NCBI GenBank assembly: GCA_964502735.1
Contig: CAZCYD010000041.1
Coordinates: 1-26,909 of the forward strand
Source: JACKAN01 sp964502735
GTDB lineage: Bacteria > Bdellovibrionota > Bdellovibrionia > Bdellovibrionales > UBA1609
Length of the DNA stretch: 26,909 bases
Reading direction: 5' to 3'
A program made the position numbers and the translations under genes. Within the stretch, counting starts at the first letter, position 1. Each line of letters starts with the position of its first letter. Below the pieces are notes generated by a model, which was given only the letters and a program-made list of their open reading frames with translations, had not been told where the DNA came from and did not search any database. This document shows positions 1 to 8,421 of the stretch, piece after piece.

Positions 1-54
1 TTGGAGTTGGAGTTGGAGTTGGAGTTGGAGTTGGAGTTGGAGTTGGAGTTGGAG
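1..54 (+). repeat. Nine tandem TTGGAG hexamers
   Basis: Nine uninterrupted copies of TTGGAG, possibly continuing left of the window. In frame 1 they encode alternating Leu-Glu and run into the HNH pseudogene, so they occupy the place of the acidic Glu/Ser-rich linker of the intact HNH gene (four 18-bp units at 1443-1514). The perfect copies suggest recent slippage expansion, unlike the decayed sequence that follows. Confidence 0.9.
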
Positions 55-174
55 TCTGTAGCGAATTCTGCCCAAGTATAAACTTCGCACTATATACCTA
101 AAAAAAGCTAGTACTAGGTTTAGATAAGAGATGTTGCAATGTGCAGGTGGTGGAAAGGACAATGATCTTATTAA
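1..174 (+). pseudogene. Decayed 3' fragment of an HNH endonuclease paralogue
   Basis: Read in frame 1, the first 150-odd bases match the linker and start of the HNH domain of the intact gene at 516-1757. After the Leu-Glu repeat comes Q-V-stop-T-S-H-Y-I-P-K-K-S-stop-Y-stop-V-stop-I-R-D, which lines up with QLRVSRYISKKTQHQVWMRD of the intact protein. In-frame stops (TAA 79-81, TAG 109-111, 115-117, 121-123) replace Arg, Gln, Gln and Trp codons. A C-R-W-W stretch (142-153) stands where the intact protein has its first zinc knuckle C-R-K-C. Similarity fades after about 174 and the second Cys pair is absent. It is therefore a dead duplicate whose 5' part lies outside the window. The alignment was made by eye. 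Confidence 0.72.
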
Positions 175-515
175 GAATAAAATAATTTGAATTCATTCAC
201 CTTTCTTTATAAGCACCTTATCATAAGGTCTAAGGAAGTTTTTGCTTAATGGCTATCCGCACAGATTCTCATTTTTCCGTAAGATTCTATGTGTTAATGC
301 CTCTAATTTGTTGACAGGGTTTTTGGCTCCTTAGATTTGCTTTAAACTTATTTAAATCTCGATTTTGATTTTGAAGTCCCAAATAGTTTTTCACCCCTTT
401 GGCAGATTTATTAACGTTATTTCCACTTAATTTTCGTTACTGTTCTATCTATTTTAAAAATAGCTTTTAAATTCTCATGTTATATTGCTTTGATTCTTTG
501 GAATAGAGGTGAATA
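175..515. other. AT-rich intergenic stretch before the HNH gene
   Basis: No convincing gene is seen. There is a small palindrome ACCTTA-TCA-TAAGGT (215-229), a TTGACA hexamer at 311-316 without a well-placed -10 partner, and a short A/T hairpin at 449-463. The last 100 bases probably carry the promoter of the HNH gene, but I cannot place it confidently. Confidence 0.5.
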
Positions 516-1757
516 TTGGAATTAAATATGAATTTAAAACATTTAAATGATAAGGAACTTTTAAGTCAGACTCAAAGAATTGTGAGAAATGAACGCCAAC
601 TCCTGACTCAAATTCTTCACCACTTACAAGAGGTCGAAAGAAGAAAGCTTTTTTCAGATCTGGGATATCAAAGTTTATTTGAATACGCTGTAAAAGAACT
701 TAAATACAGCGAGGGGCAAGCTGGTCGACGCATTCAGGCCATGAGGCTAATTAAAGAACTTCCCTGCGTCGAAACAAAGATTGAGTCCGGAAGTTTAAGC
801 TTAAGCAACGTCTCTCAGGCTCAAAGCTATTTTCGCGAGGCTAGAAAGCTTGATCCTAAAAAAACTCTAGAGACCAAAATTAAACTAGAAATTCTAGAAA
901 GCTTGGAGCACAAGTCAGCCAGAGAGGGGCAAAAGATCTTAATCCAACGTGAGCCCCAAATGGTTGGCTTAAAAGGCTCAAGACATACAATCCAACAAGA
1001 AAGAGAAATAACCTTAACTGAACTTCACACAGAAGTGCGCTTTGTTATGACTCAGGATTTAAAATCTAAATTAAATGAGCTTCGCTCTTTGCTCGGTCTA
1101 AAGGGAATAAACATGGGGCTAGCCGAACTTATAGACTATATGGCTGGAGTGAGTCTTGAGGACGTCAAAATCAAAAAGTTTGGCAAAAAACGCCTGCTAG
1201 CAAAGACTAAATTGGATTTTTCTTCAACTAAGACTTCTAATCCAGAAAAGCCTTCACGCAAATCTGCTCGTGGCGCTGAGCCCTTATCTAAGGCTACAAA
1301 TACTTCAATGATGTTCGACAAGAACACAGCTTTTCAGCATATTGGTTTTTCCTCAGTCGAGTCCTCTAATCTAGAAAGTGCTAACGACGAATCCAATCGA
1401 ACTCCGACGTCGGAGTTCAGCTCAGTGTCAGAGTTTGATTCAGAGCCCGAACTTGGTTCGAAGTCAGAGCTTGGTTCGGAGTCAGAGTTTGGTTCGGAGC
1501 CAGAGCTTGGTTCGGAGTCGGAACGGCGTCCACGCCAGTTGAGAGTGTCCCGTTATATATCTAAAAAAACTCAGCACCAGGTTTGGATGCGAGATGGTGG
1601 AAAGTGCAGAAAGTGTCGGACTCAGAGGCATTTAAACATAGACCATGTTCGGCCAGTGGCTTTGGGGGGATGTGCAGATATAGAGAATTTGAGACTACTT
1701 TGCTTTAACTGCAACCAAAGGCAGGCCATTAAAACTTTTGGCATGAGACAAGTTTAA
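516..1757 (+). CDS. HNH endonuclease domain protein
   Basis: Putative DNA-cleaving nuclease, 413 residues. The N-terminal half (about 1-210) is a helical region with the LGYQSLFEYA and ELKYSEGQAGRRIQAMRL stretches that I associate with HNH proteins of Bdellovibrio relatives. Residues 310-333 are four acidic hexapeptide units of the type ELGSES encoded by 18-bp DNA repeats. The C-terminus (about 347-405) is an HNH domain: C-R-K-C knuckle, I-D-H-V-R-P with the catalytic His, then N-L-R-L-L-C-F-N-C with the second Cys pair. The TTG start is chosen because AGAGGTG lies 4-5 bases upstream; an in-frame ATG at 528 would be too far from it. The gene follows a decayed paralogue at 1-174, so the locus has been duplicated. 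No partner methylase or phage gene is nearby. The target is unknown; similar proteins are often multicopy and may be selfish or phage-derived. Confidence 0.85.
   Translation: MELNMNLKHLNDKELLSQTQRIVRNERQLLTQILHHLQEVERRKLFSDLGYQSLFEYAVKELKYSEGQAGRRIQAMRLIKELPCVETKIESGSLSLSNVSQAQSYFREARKLDPKKTLETKIKLEILESLEHKSAREGQKILIQREPQMVGLKGSRHTIQQEREITLTELHTEVRFVMTQDLKSKLNELRSLLGLKGINMGLAELIDYMAGVSLEDVKIKKFGKKRLLAKTKLDFSSTKTSNPEKPSRKSARGAEPLSKATNTSMMFDKNTAFQHIGFSSVESSNLESANDESNRTPTSEFSSVSEFDSEPELGSKSELGSESEFGSEPELGSESERRPRQLRVSRYISKKTQHQVWMRDGGKCRKCRTQRHLNIDHVRPVALGGCADIENLRLLCFNCNQRQAIKTFGMRQV
1443..1514 (+). repeat. Four 18-bp in-frame repeats in the HNH linker
   Basis: Four imperfect 18-bp units, each ending CTTGGTTCG or TTTGGTTCG, encode residues 310-333 with the pattern E/K-S/P-E-L/F-G-S. 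They sit between the N-terminal domain and the HNH domain and read as a flexible acidic linker. Copy number may vary between strains. Confidence 0.85.
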
Positions 1758-1760
1758 TTT

Positions 1761-1958
1761 GTGACTTTAAGTAACCTCGGTAATACTTGCGATCTAATAC
1801 TCGTGGCCCAGGGAATATCTCGTCAGAAAGTATTATATACCTTCTCAAAATTATTACAAAACCAACTATTTGAGTGTACCCAACAAGAGTTTAAGAATAG
1901 ATTTTGGCAGCAAATTGAAGACTTAGTAAATAATAACGACCACCTAAAGAAGAAATAA
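1761..1958 (+). CDS. Small hypothetical protein
   Basis: 65 residues from a GTG start three bases after the HNH stop; it ends 11 bases before the GTG of the M16 peptidase. The product is soluble-looking, with a central hydrophobic stretch and a charged C-terminus ending KKK. No recognisable family. No strong ribosome-binding site precedes it, so translational coupling to the HNH gene would be needed. The tight packing between two real genes favours a true gene, but the evidence is only positional. Confidence 0.45.
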   Translation: MTLSNLGNTCDLILVAQGISRQKVLYTFSKLLQNQLFECTQQEFKNRFWQQIEDLVNNNDHLKKK

Positions 1959-1969
1959 GGGGAAAGTTA

Positions 1970-4747
1970 GTGGGATTAAGAATTTTAGTTCAAAGTGTGA
2001 TTGTTTTACTTTTATCTTTAAACGTATTGGCCGCAAGTCTTGAGGTCGTAAAAGTTAACGATTTCGATGTTCACCTCATTGATGTTGAAAATGGCAACGA
2101 GGTGTCTATCCAGTATTTAGTTCCCGTTGGCAGTCGATTTGACCCAACCCCAATGGCTGGTCGCGCTCATTTTTTAGAGCATATGGTTGGCAAAGGTTCA
2201 CTTCGCTATCCTGGATACCACACCATGACAACACTGACCTCTCAAATGAATGCACGTAAAAATGCTTCTACCGGGCTGAGCTGGACCAATTACTATATGA
2301 TCGTTAATAATGCCTATTTGGAAAAAGCCATAGACCTACTCTTTGCAGGCCTTGCTGGCCCTGAATTCAAAAGCGAAGTTTTAAAAAAAGAACTAACTGC
2401 CGTTGATAATGAAGTTAACGTCGAAATCCCATCCAAACCACTTTTTAATTTGTTTTACTCCAATGCCGACTTTCTTCCTGATGATCACCCCTATCAACGT
2501 TGGGACTTAGGAACAAGCGACATTCTTGACAATATGACCGTCGACGACCTAAAGGGACTCTTTTATGCCAACTATCAACCTGAGTTTATAAAAATCACTA
2601 TTGCAGCAAATTTTTCAGGAGGCGACATCAAAAAAGAGGAAGTCATCGCTTACCTACAAAAATCCTTACAAGCCCCTTCTGTAGATAGAGATCCCCATGG
2701 TTACCAACTCACAGAAGCCCCAATTGCTTCGCAAAGACTTGCCCCAATGTTCGATCACAATAGCCCTGCACCTTTTATTGAATACAAGTCTGAAGATAGC
2801 ACTATTATGGGTGTTCACATTATGGAATCTAAGTCCTCTCGCTCAAGAATAGACGCCCTAGCTTTGCGTTTACTTGAGGGGTATCTCAACCTAGATGTGC
2901 CAGGATCTTTATATAGAAGCTTAAAAGACAAGGGCTGGGTAACGAGTTTTGGGGCTGGAGACAATCATATCAGTGATCGCGCAGGCCAATATATCGTCTT
3001 TCGCTTTACTGAAGAGGGCTGGAAAAATCGGTCCCAAGCCATCTTGGCCTTTTATGAAACCCTCGCCGACATCAAACAAAATGGAATAGATCCCTATACC
3101 TTGGAAGTTATTAAGGGGCTTTTCTTAGATGAACAAAAAGAGAACTTCAAAAGTGCAGACAATGCAATGAACGCAATAAGGGACCTGTTTGAACTCAAGG
3201 ACAAGGACCTGTTAGCACTAGACTTCAAAAAAGCCTTAGCTCGCATTCAGCCCTCTGATTTTAAGGCTTTGATAAAGAAAATGTATGATCCTCAACTGAC
3301 AGCTACAGCCTATTTGTCTCCTGACGTTGAAGCTCAAGCCATGAGTCCCCACTTTAAAAAGCCCTTTCGCAAATATGAAAATAAAAAATTAATTCAGGCT
3401 TTAAGTGCAAAACTTGCTAGTAAAAAACCAACAAAAAAATACCGTCCTCAGTTTCCAAAAGTTGAAGAGTTTAAACAAAGAGCACAACCTCTTGCCTTGA
3501 ATAAATCTGATTGGGTCAAAACGAGTGATCATGAAACCAACATAACCACCTACTTCAAAGAGGATCACTCCAAAACTGAAGGCGCTTTTTACCTCGCAAC
3601 AACCTTAAATCATTTGGAAAGTGTCGAACGCCAGGTCGCCCTTCAAATATATTTAGAGTCCTTTAAAGAATCCACTCGCGACACATTTACTGTTTTAAGG
3701 TCACGAGGTATTTTTTTAAGCGGTTCGATTCAAGGCGATAGCCTTATATGGACAGGCGAGGGTGAAGCTCAATCCTTAGCTCAGGCTTTCACTTTAGTTT
3801 CAGAGATGTTCAAGAACTATCAACCCACTAATCAAGAGCTCAGCTCATCTTTAGTTCGCTACAGGTCCGCGATTAGACAAAGTATTAACTCCAGTTTTAT
3901 TGGCAGTTTAGCCAGAAGTTATGCTGTAAGCGAGTTTAGTTTTCAACCTAATGCTGAAAAAATCTTAGAAGTCACACAACTCATGGATGCAAACTCCATT
4001 TTCAGAGAGATAAAAGATATTCAAATAACTGGCCGACCTCATTTGTTTGTTGTGGGAGATCATACTACTGATGAGGCTTCAAGTTACATCACTTCGACCT
4101 GGAATGTTCTCAGTTTTGCTTTTGCAAATATAAAGACTGAAGCTGAGCCTCCTGGAAAACTTCTTATCGAATCTGGAAAAAAGATCTTTCAACTACCCCC
4201 TGGAAAAGACCTTAATAGTGTTGGTGTAGCTCGACTTTACCAAGGGCCGAAAAGATCCAATTTAAAGGAAAACGCTATTTCTATTGTTTTAGGTGCCTAC
4301 TTACACACAGCTGTATTTAATTTAAATCGTTCAGAAAAGGGCTTGGGCTATGTTCATGGAGCTGGCATACCATCTGTTGGCCCTTACAAAGATCTTCTTT
4401 TCTATGGTCAAGCTGATAGCTACGAAAAGGCCTTAGAAGCCGTGAAAGGTTGGGAAGAAGTTGTCACCCAACTCCGCAATCGTGAAGTTGAGAACACCGT
4501 CTGGGAGGAGTATAAAACCGGGGCTATCAATAGTCTTTTATCTAAACCGACCAGTTACTTAGAAGAAGCTCAGCGTGTTGGCGCTAATTTTCGCCTAGCC
4601 TTGAATCCCAACCAAGAAATTGAGTTGGTTGAAATGATCAAAGCCATCAGTCCAAAAGACATCTATAGTTTTATTGACACTTACCTGTCCCCCAACCAAG
4701 CCTACTACGATTTTGAGGTCAAAAACTGTAATGACGTTCTAAAGTGA
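1970..4747 (+). CDS. Secreted M16 (pitrilysin/insulinase) metallopeptidase
   Basis: Zinc endopeptidase of 925 residues, close to the full length of two-lobed pitrilysin-type enzymes. Residues 1-21 form a signal peptide (hydrophobic run ending N-V-L-A, no lipobox), so it should act in the periplasm or outside the cell. The inverted zinc motif H-F-L-E-H is at 67-71 and the distal Glu ligand is E148 in T-A-V-D-N-E-V, at the spacing expected of the family. The C-terminal half has the usual non-catalytic M16 lobe, with the R-S-E-K-G-L-G-Y segment near residues 787-794. GTG start with AGGGGAAAG just upstream. In a predator such an enzyme could degrade prey peptides, but that role is inference. A possible hairpin follows the stop. 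Confidence 0.92.
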   Translation: MGLRILVQSVIVLLLSLNVLAASLEVVKVNDFDVHLIDVENGNEVSIQYLVPVGSRFDPTPMAGRAHFLEHMVGKGSLRYPGYHTMTTLTSQMNARKNASTGLSWTNYYMIVNNAYLEKAIDLLFAGLAGPEFKSEVLKKELTAVDNEVNVEIPSKPLFNLFYSNADFLPDDHPYQRWDLGTSDILDNMTVDDLKGLFYANYQPEFIKITIAANFSGGDIKKEEVIAYLQKSLQAPSVDRDPHGYQLTEAPIASQRLAPMFDHNSPAPFIEYKSEDSTIMGVHIMESKSSRSRIDALALRLLEGYLNLDVPGSLYRSLKDKGWVTSFGAGDNHISDRAGQYIVFRFTEEGWKNRSQAILAFYETLADIKQNGIDPYTLEVIKGLFLDEQKENFKSADNAMNAIRDLFELKDKDLLALDFKKALARIQPSDFKALIKKMYDPQLTATAYLSPDVEAQAMSPHFKKPFRKYENKKLIQALSAKLASKKPTKKYRPQFPKVEEFKQRAQPLALNKSDWVKTSDHETNITTYFKEDHSKTEGAFYLATTLNHLESVERQVALQIYLESFKESTRDTFTVLRSRGIFLSGSIQGDSLIWTGEGEAQSLAQAFTLVSEMFKNYQPTNQELSSSLVRYRSAIRQSINSSFIGSLARSYAVSEFSFQPNAEKILEVTQLMDANSIFREIKDIQITGRPHLFVVGDHTTDEASSYITSTWNVLSFAFANIKTEAEPPGKLLIESGKKIFQLPPGKDLNSVGVARLYQGPKRSNLKENAISIVLGAYLHTAVFNLNRSEKGLGYVHGAGIPSVGPYKDLLFYGQADSYEKALEAVKGWEEVVTQLRNREVENTVWEEYKTGAINSLLSKPTSYLEEAQRVGANFRLALNPNQEIELVEMIKAISPKDIYSFIDTYLSPNQAYYDFEVKNCNDVLK

Positions 4748-4766
4748 GTGTCATTATAACGCAATT

Positions 4767-4794
4767 GCACCTCCGCCATTATTCACGGAGGTGC
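4767..4794 (+). terminator. Hairpin after the M16 peptidase gene
   Basis: A perfect 9-bp stem, GCACCTCCG with CGGAGGTGC, encloses a 10-base loop 19 bases after the M16 stop codon. The tail CTAATAAATTT is only weakly T-rich, so it may be an imperfect intrinsic terminator or an mRNA 3'-end stabiliser. Confidence 0.5.
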
Positions 4795-4909
4795 CTAATA
4801 AATTTAAAACTTGTTTAGAAAGAAATTAGCCTTACACCCTCTTCGCTTTTTCTTCTTATTATTATAAAAAATCTCAATAGAAGGTCGCATATCATTACAA
4901 AACTAGATA

Positions 4910-4973
4910 CGAGTAAAATTCAGTTGACTATGTAATACTCGCGAGTAAAATTCAGTTATATGAATTTTACTCG
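4910..4973. promoter_or_regulatory. Direct and inverted repeats spanning the ATPase start codon
   Basis: CGAGTAAAATTCAGTT occurs at 4910-4925 and again at 4942-4957 (32-bp period). The first 13 bases of the second copy are repeated in perfect inversion at 4961-4973, leaving a six-base loop 4955-4960. The ATG (4960-4962) lies at the loop/arm boundary and no Shine-Dalgarno sequence is seen. The mRNA would fold its own start codon into a 13-bp hairpin, or a dimeric repressor could bind the DNA palindrome. Confidence 0.75.
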
Positions 4974-6081
4974 ATACATTAAATCCCAAATTTCTCAGGA
5001 TATAAAGAAAAAAATGATCTTTATCGGCGGCCCAAGGCAAGTCGGAAAGACCACTCTTTCCAGAGAGTTCTTAAAACGGAATGAACAGTATTACAATTGG
5101 GACATTTTGGAACAAAGAGAAATCATAAAAACTCACAAGTTTCCAGAAGAACTTAAAGTAATTGTCTTGGATGAAATCCACAAATACTCGCGTTGGAGAA
5201 CCTTGGTCAAGGGCTTATACGATAAATATCTTAACAAGATACAAGTTATTGTTACTGGATCAGCTCGACTTGATCACTTACGGAAAGGGGGGGACTCTCT
5301 ATTTGGTCGCTATCACTACTTTCGACTTCATCCTTTTACACTACCTGAAATTGATCGAAAATTTAGTCGAAAAACCACCGAGTCACTATTAAAATTTGGA
5401 GGATTTCCAGAACCGTTTACATCTGCCTCAGAAACCTTTTATAGAAGATGGAAAAGAGAAAGACTGGCTCGAGTTATCTATCAAGACCTAAGAGATCTGG
5501 ACACAGTTAAAGATCTGTCTAAAATTGAACTCTTAGTTGATCAACTCCCCTCAAGAGTGGGGTCCATTTTGTCAATTAAAGGCCTCCAAGAAGATCTTGA
5601 AGTGTCTCCAAATACAGTTGCCAGATGGATTCAAGTTCTAGAAGCTGTCTATTACTGTTATAGAATTCTACCTTATGGTAGCCCAAAACTAAGAGCCGTA
5701 AAAAAATCAAATAAACTCTATCTATGGGATTGGGCAGAACTGGACAACAATGGTGCAAGATTTGAAAATATGGTTGCCAGTCACTTATTAAAATATTGCC
5801 ATTTTATAGAGGACACAGAAGGCTACAAAATGGAACTCCGCTTTCTTCGCGATGTAGACTTAAGAGAAATCGACTTTGTTGTAATCAGAGATAATAAACC
5901 ACTTTTTGCAGTTGAGTGTAAAACAGGCGAGAAAAATATTTCGCCACATATTAAATATTATGCACAAAGAACTCCAATTCCCCAGTTTTATCAAGTTCAT
6001 TTAGGCCAGAAAACTTACTCTGACAAAAACATACAGGTTCTGCCATTTGAGGCTTTTTGCAAAAAATTAGATCTAGTGTAA
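4960..6081 (+). CDS. AAA ATPase with DUF4143 domain
   Basis: 373 residues, the usual size of the AAA_14/DUF4143 family. Walker A is G-G-P-R-Q-V-G-K-T-T at about residues 23-32, Walker B is V-I-V-L-D-E-I-H at about 67-74, and a V-T-G-S-A-R sensor-like segment follows near 93-98. The C-terminal third has the DUF4143 core, including D-F-V-V and F-A-V-E-C-K-T-G, which resembles a nuclease-type E-x-K signature. Family function is not established; members are patchily distributed and often regarded as accessory. It stands alone here, with a palindrome over its start and no ribosome-binding site. The next in-frame ATG, just before Walker A, would remove the N-terminal helix normal for the family, so 4960 is preferred. 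Confidence 0.88.
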   Translation: MNFTRYIKSQISQDIKKKMIFIGGPRQVGKTTLSREFLKRNEQYYNWDILEQREIIKTHKFPEELKVIVLDEIHKYSRWRTLVKGLYDKYLNKIQVIVTGSARLDHLRKGGDSLFGRYHYFRLHPFTLPEIDRKFSRKTTESLLKFGGFPEPFTSASETFYRRWKRERLARVIYQDLRDLDTVKDLSKIELLVDQLPSRVGSILSIKGLQEDLEVSPNTVARWIQVLEAVYYCYRILPYGSPKLRAVKKSNKLYLWDWAELDNNGARFENMVASHLLKYCHFIEDTEGYKMELRFLRDVDLREIDFVVIRDNKPLFAVECKTGEKNISPHIKYYAQRTPIPQFYQVHLGQKTYSDKNIQVLPFEAFCKKLDLV

Positions 6082-6154
6082 ATTTAAAAAATCCGACACA
6101 ACACAGAATGCCTATATTTGCACGGCCTAAGCTTCCAGTTTATCATCCTAAAAT

Positions 6155-8350
6155 ATGTATAACCGCGCCGATGCTATAGACAAAAACTTTATCAAATATG
6201 TGAGTGAAGGCAATTTGCCTCAGCCGAGAACCTCAAACTCCTTAACGGACTCTACCCTGACTCCCTACGAGCTGGTTGAGCTTTTTGAGTCTCAGCTGTT
6301 GAGTCGCCACCTAGACCTCCAAGCCAGGGTTCTAAAACAAAGTCAGCTCTGCTACTACACAATTGGCAGCTCTGGACACGAAGGCAATGCCGCCTTTGGC
6401 AAAGCCTTTCGCTACACGGATATGGCTTTTCTCCACTACCGCAGTGGGGCTTTTATGATACAAAGAAGTCGGCAATTGCCAGGCTCAACAATTACCTACG
6501 ATCTGCTCCTTTCTTTTGTTGCGGCCAAAGAGGACCCTATTGCCGGAGGTCGCCACAAAGTTTTTGGCAGCAAGGCTCTAAACATCCCACCCCAAACCAG
6601 TACCATTGCCTCTCATTTGCCAAAGGCCGTAGGGGCAGCGATGTCTATTTCTAAGTGTAAAGATCTTAATTACCCTTCTCAGCTTTTAAGTGACGGTCTT
6701 ATTGTTTGCAGTTTTGGTGATGCCTCCGCCAATCACGCCACAGCACAAAGTGCTTTTCATATTGCTTCTTGGGCCGCCTATCAGAATTTGCCTTTACCCC
6801 TTGTTTTTATTTGTGAAGACAATGGGATCGGCATATCCGTACCCACAGCCCAAAGATGGATTGAAAATGCCTTTTCTCATCGACCGGAGCTTCTGTATCT
6901 TAAATGCGATGGTTTAAATTTAATTGATACCTATAAGCAAGCTAAACAAGCTGAAAAGTGGGCTCGTGTCCGAAAAAAGCCAGTTTTTCTGCACATGGAA
7001 ACCGTGCGTTTACTCGGCCATGCAGGTTCTGATGTTGAAACCACTTATCGCAGTCTCGATAAAATTGAGGCCGATGAATTTAATGACCCCCTCCTTCACA
7101 GTGCCCGCACCTTAATGGAAAATAAAATTCTGTCTAAGGAAGAAGTTCTTAACCTCTACAATCAAACAAAAATGAGAGTCGAATTTGTCTCCAGAGAGGC
7201 CATTACTCGCCCAAAACTTGAAGACCCCAAAGAAGTCATGTCGACCATTACGGCCTGCCAAAACAAAAGAAAGGCCCCTTTGCCAGTCGACGAGCAAGCG
7301 CGTGTGGCCATATTTGGAAGAGATTATAAAAATCTTCAGCAACCCCAACATTTAGCGAAACTTATCAACTGGGCCTTGACGGACATTCTACTGCAGTACC
7401 CCAACACTTTAATATTTGGCGAAGACGTCGCTGCCAAAGGTGGCGTCTATAATGTTACAGACGGTTTGGTAAAAAAGTTTTCTCAAAAAAGAGTTTTCAA
7501 TTCTCCCCTAGATGAAACTTCAATAATTGGTGCCGCCATGGGCTTTGCCCATAATGGCTTGCTGCCAATTCCAGAAATTCAATTTCTGGCTTACTTTCAC
7601 AATGCTGAAGATCAAATTCGCGGCGAAGCCTCCACTCTCGCATTTTTCTCCCAAGGGCAATATACCAACCCCATGGTCTTGAGGATTGCGGGCCTCCCCT
7701 ACCAAAAAGGTTTTGGTGGGCACTTTCACAATGACAACTCCTTAGCTGTTTTTCGAGATATTCCAGGTTTAATTATTGCGGTTCCTTCCAATGGAGTTGA
7801 CGCCGTAAAAATGTTGAGAACCTGCGTGAAAGAGGCTTATGAAAATGGACGTATCGTTGTTTTTATTGAACCTATTGCTCTTTACATGACACGAGACCTT
7901 CACTCCGAAGGAGACAAAGAGTGGGCAGGAGTCTATCCAGATATTCAAGAAAGTCTTCCACTAGGAGAATTTGGCGTTTACGGCGATGGAAACGATCTCT
8001 TGATAATTTCTTACGGAAATGGGTACTACTACTCAAGGAAAGCAAAAAAAATATTAGAAAATGAGCACGGTATTCAAAGTACTATTGCCGATTTAAGATG
8101 GATAGCTCCCCTAGATGTTAACAAACTCTGCAACCTAGCTAAAAACTTTAAGCAAATTTTGATTGTTGATGAGTGCAGAAAAACCGGCTCTTTTAGTGAA
8201 CAAATTTGTACGGGTTTAGTTGAGCTTCTACCCTCTACACCCAAAATCAAAATTTTGGCAGCAGACGACTGTTTTATTCCCCTGGGTGTTGCAGCGGCCT
8301 CTGGCCTTCCTAATGAGCATAAGATCGTCAGCATGGCACTAAATTTTTAG
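6155..8350 (+). CDS. Fused alpha-beta 2-oxoacid dehydrogenase E1 component
   Basis: Thiamine-diphosphate-dependent E1, decarboxylating a 2-oxo acid and passing the acyl group to a lipoyl E2. Residues 1 to about 365 are the alpha part: Y-R-S-G near 95-98 and the ThDP/Mg motif G-D-A at 188-190 running to E-D-N at 221-223. Residues from about 395 to 731 are the beta part: G-E-D-V at 422-425, P-L-D-E-T near 451-455, P-E-I-Q-F near 473-477. Length (731) equals the two subunits in one chain. The family includes branched-chain oxoacid dehydrogenases; the exact substrate cannot be read here. The ATG has no clear ribosome-binding site. E2 and E3 genes are not in the window. The stop codon is the first part of a 10-bp repeat array leading into the acyltransferase gene, suggesting joint transcription. 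Confidence 0.88.
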   Translation: MYNRADAIDKNFIKYVSEGNLPQPRTSNSLTDSTLTPYELVELFESQLLSRHLDLQARVLKQSQLCYYTIGSSGHEGNAAFGKAFRYTDMAFLHYRSGAFMIQRSRQLPGSTITYDLLLSFVAAKEDPIAGGRHKVFGSKALNIPPQTSTIASHLPKAVGAAMSISKCKDLNYPSQLLSDGLIVCSFGDASANHATAQSAFHIASWAAYQNLPLPLVFICEDNGIGISVPTAQRWIENAFSHRPELLYLKCDGLNLIDTYKQAKQAEKWARVRKKPVFLHMETVRLLGHAGSDVETTYRSLDKIEADEFNDPLLHSARTLMENKILSKEEVLNLYNQTKMRVEFVSREAITRPKLEDPKEVMSTITACQNKRKAPLPVDEQARVAIFGRDYKNLQQPQHLAKLINWALTDILLQYPNTLIFGEDVAAKGGVYNVTDGLVKKFSQKRVFNSPLDETSIIGAAMGFAHNGLLPIPEIQFLAYFHNAEDQIRGEASTLAFFSQGQYTNPMVLRIAGLPYQKGFGGHFHNDNSLAVFRDIPGLIIAVPSNGVDAVKMLRTCVKEAYENGRIVVFIEPIALYMTRDLHSEGDKEWAGVYPDIQESLPLGEFGVYGDGNDLLIISYGNGYYYSRKAKKILENEHGIQSTIADLRWIAPLDVNKLCNLAKNFKQILIVDECRKTGSFSEQICTGLVELLPSTPKIKILAADDCFIPLGVAAASGLPNEHKIVSMALNF

Positions 8351-8413
8351 GGGTTTTTAGGGGTTTTTAGGGGTTTTTAGGGGTTTTGAAGAGTTTTGAG
8401 GAGTTTTGAGGAG
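8344..8413 (+). repeat. Seven-unit 10-bp minisatellite with four GGGG runs
   Basis: Four perfect units TTTTTAGGGG (8344-8383) are followed by TTTTGAAGAG and two TTTTGAGGAG units (8384-8413). The first unit contains the E1 stop TAG (8348-8350); the last supplies the GAGGAG ribosome-binding site (8408-8413) eight bases before the next ATG. Four GGGG runs separated by six-base loops fit a G-quadruplex pattern on the coding strand and in the mRNA. Confidence 0.93.
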
Positions 8414-8421
8414 TTTCAAAA

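Noticed and set aside
6149..6174. FliA-like match TAAAATAT then GCCGATGC at the start of the E1 gene
   Set aside because: The spacer is 10 rather than 11 bases and the -10 half lies inside the coding sequence after the ATG; it would leave no good start codon or ribosome-binding site downstream.
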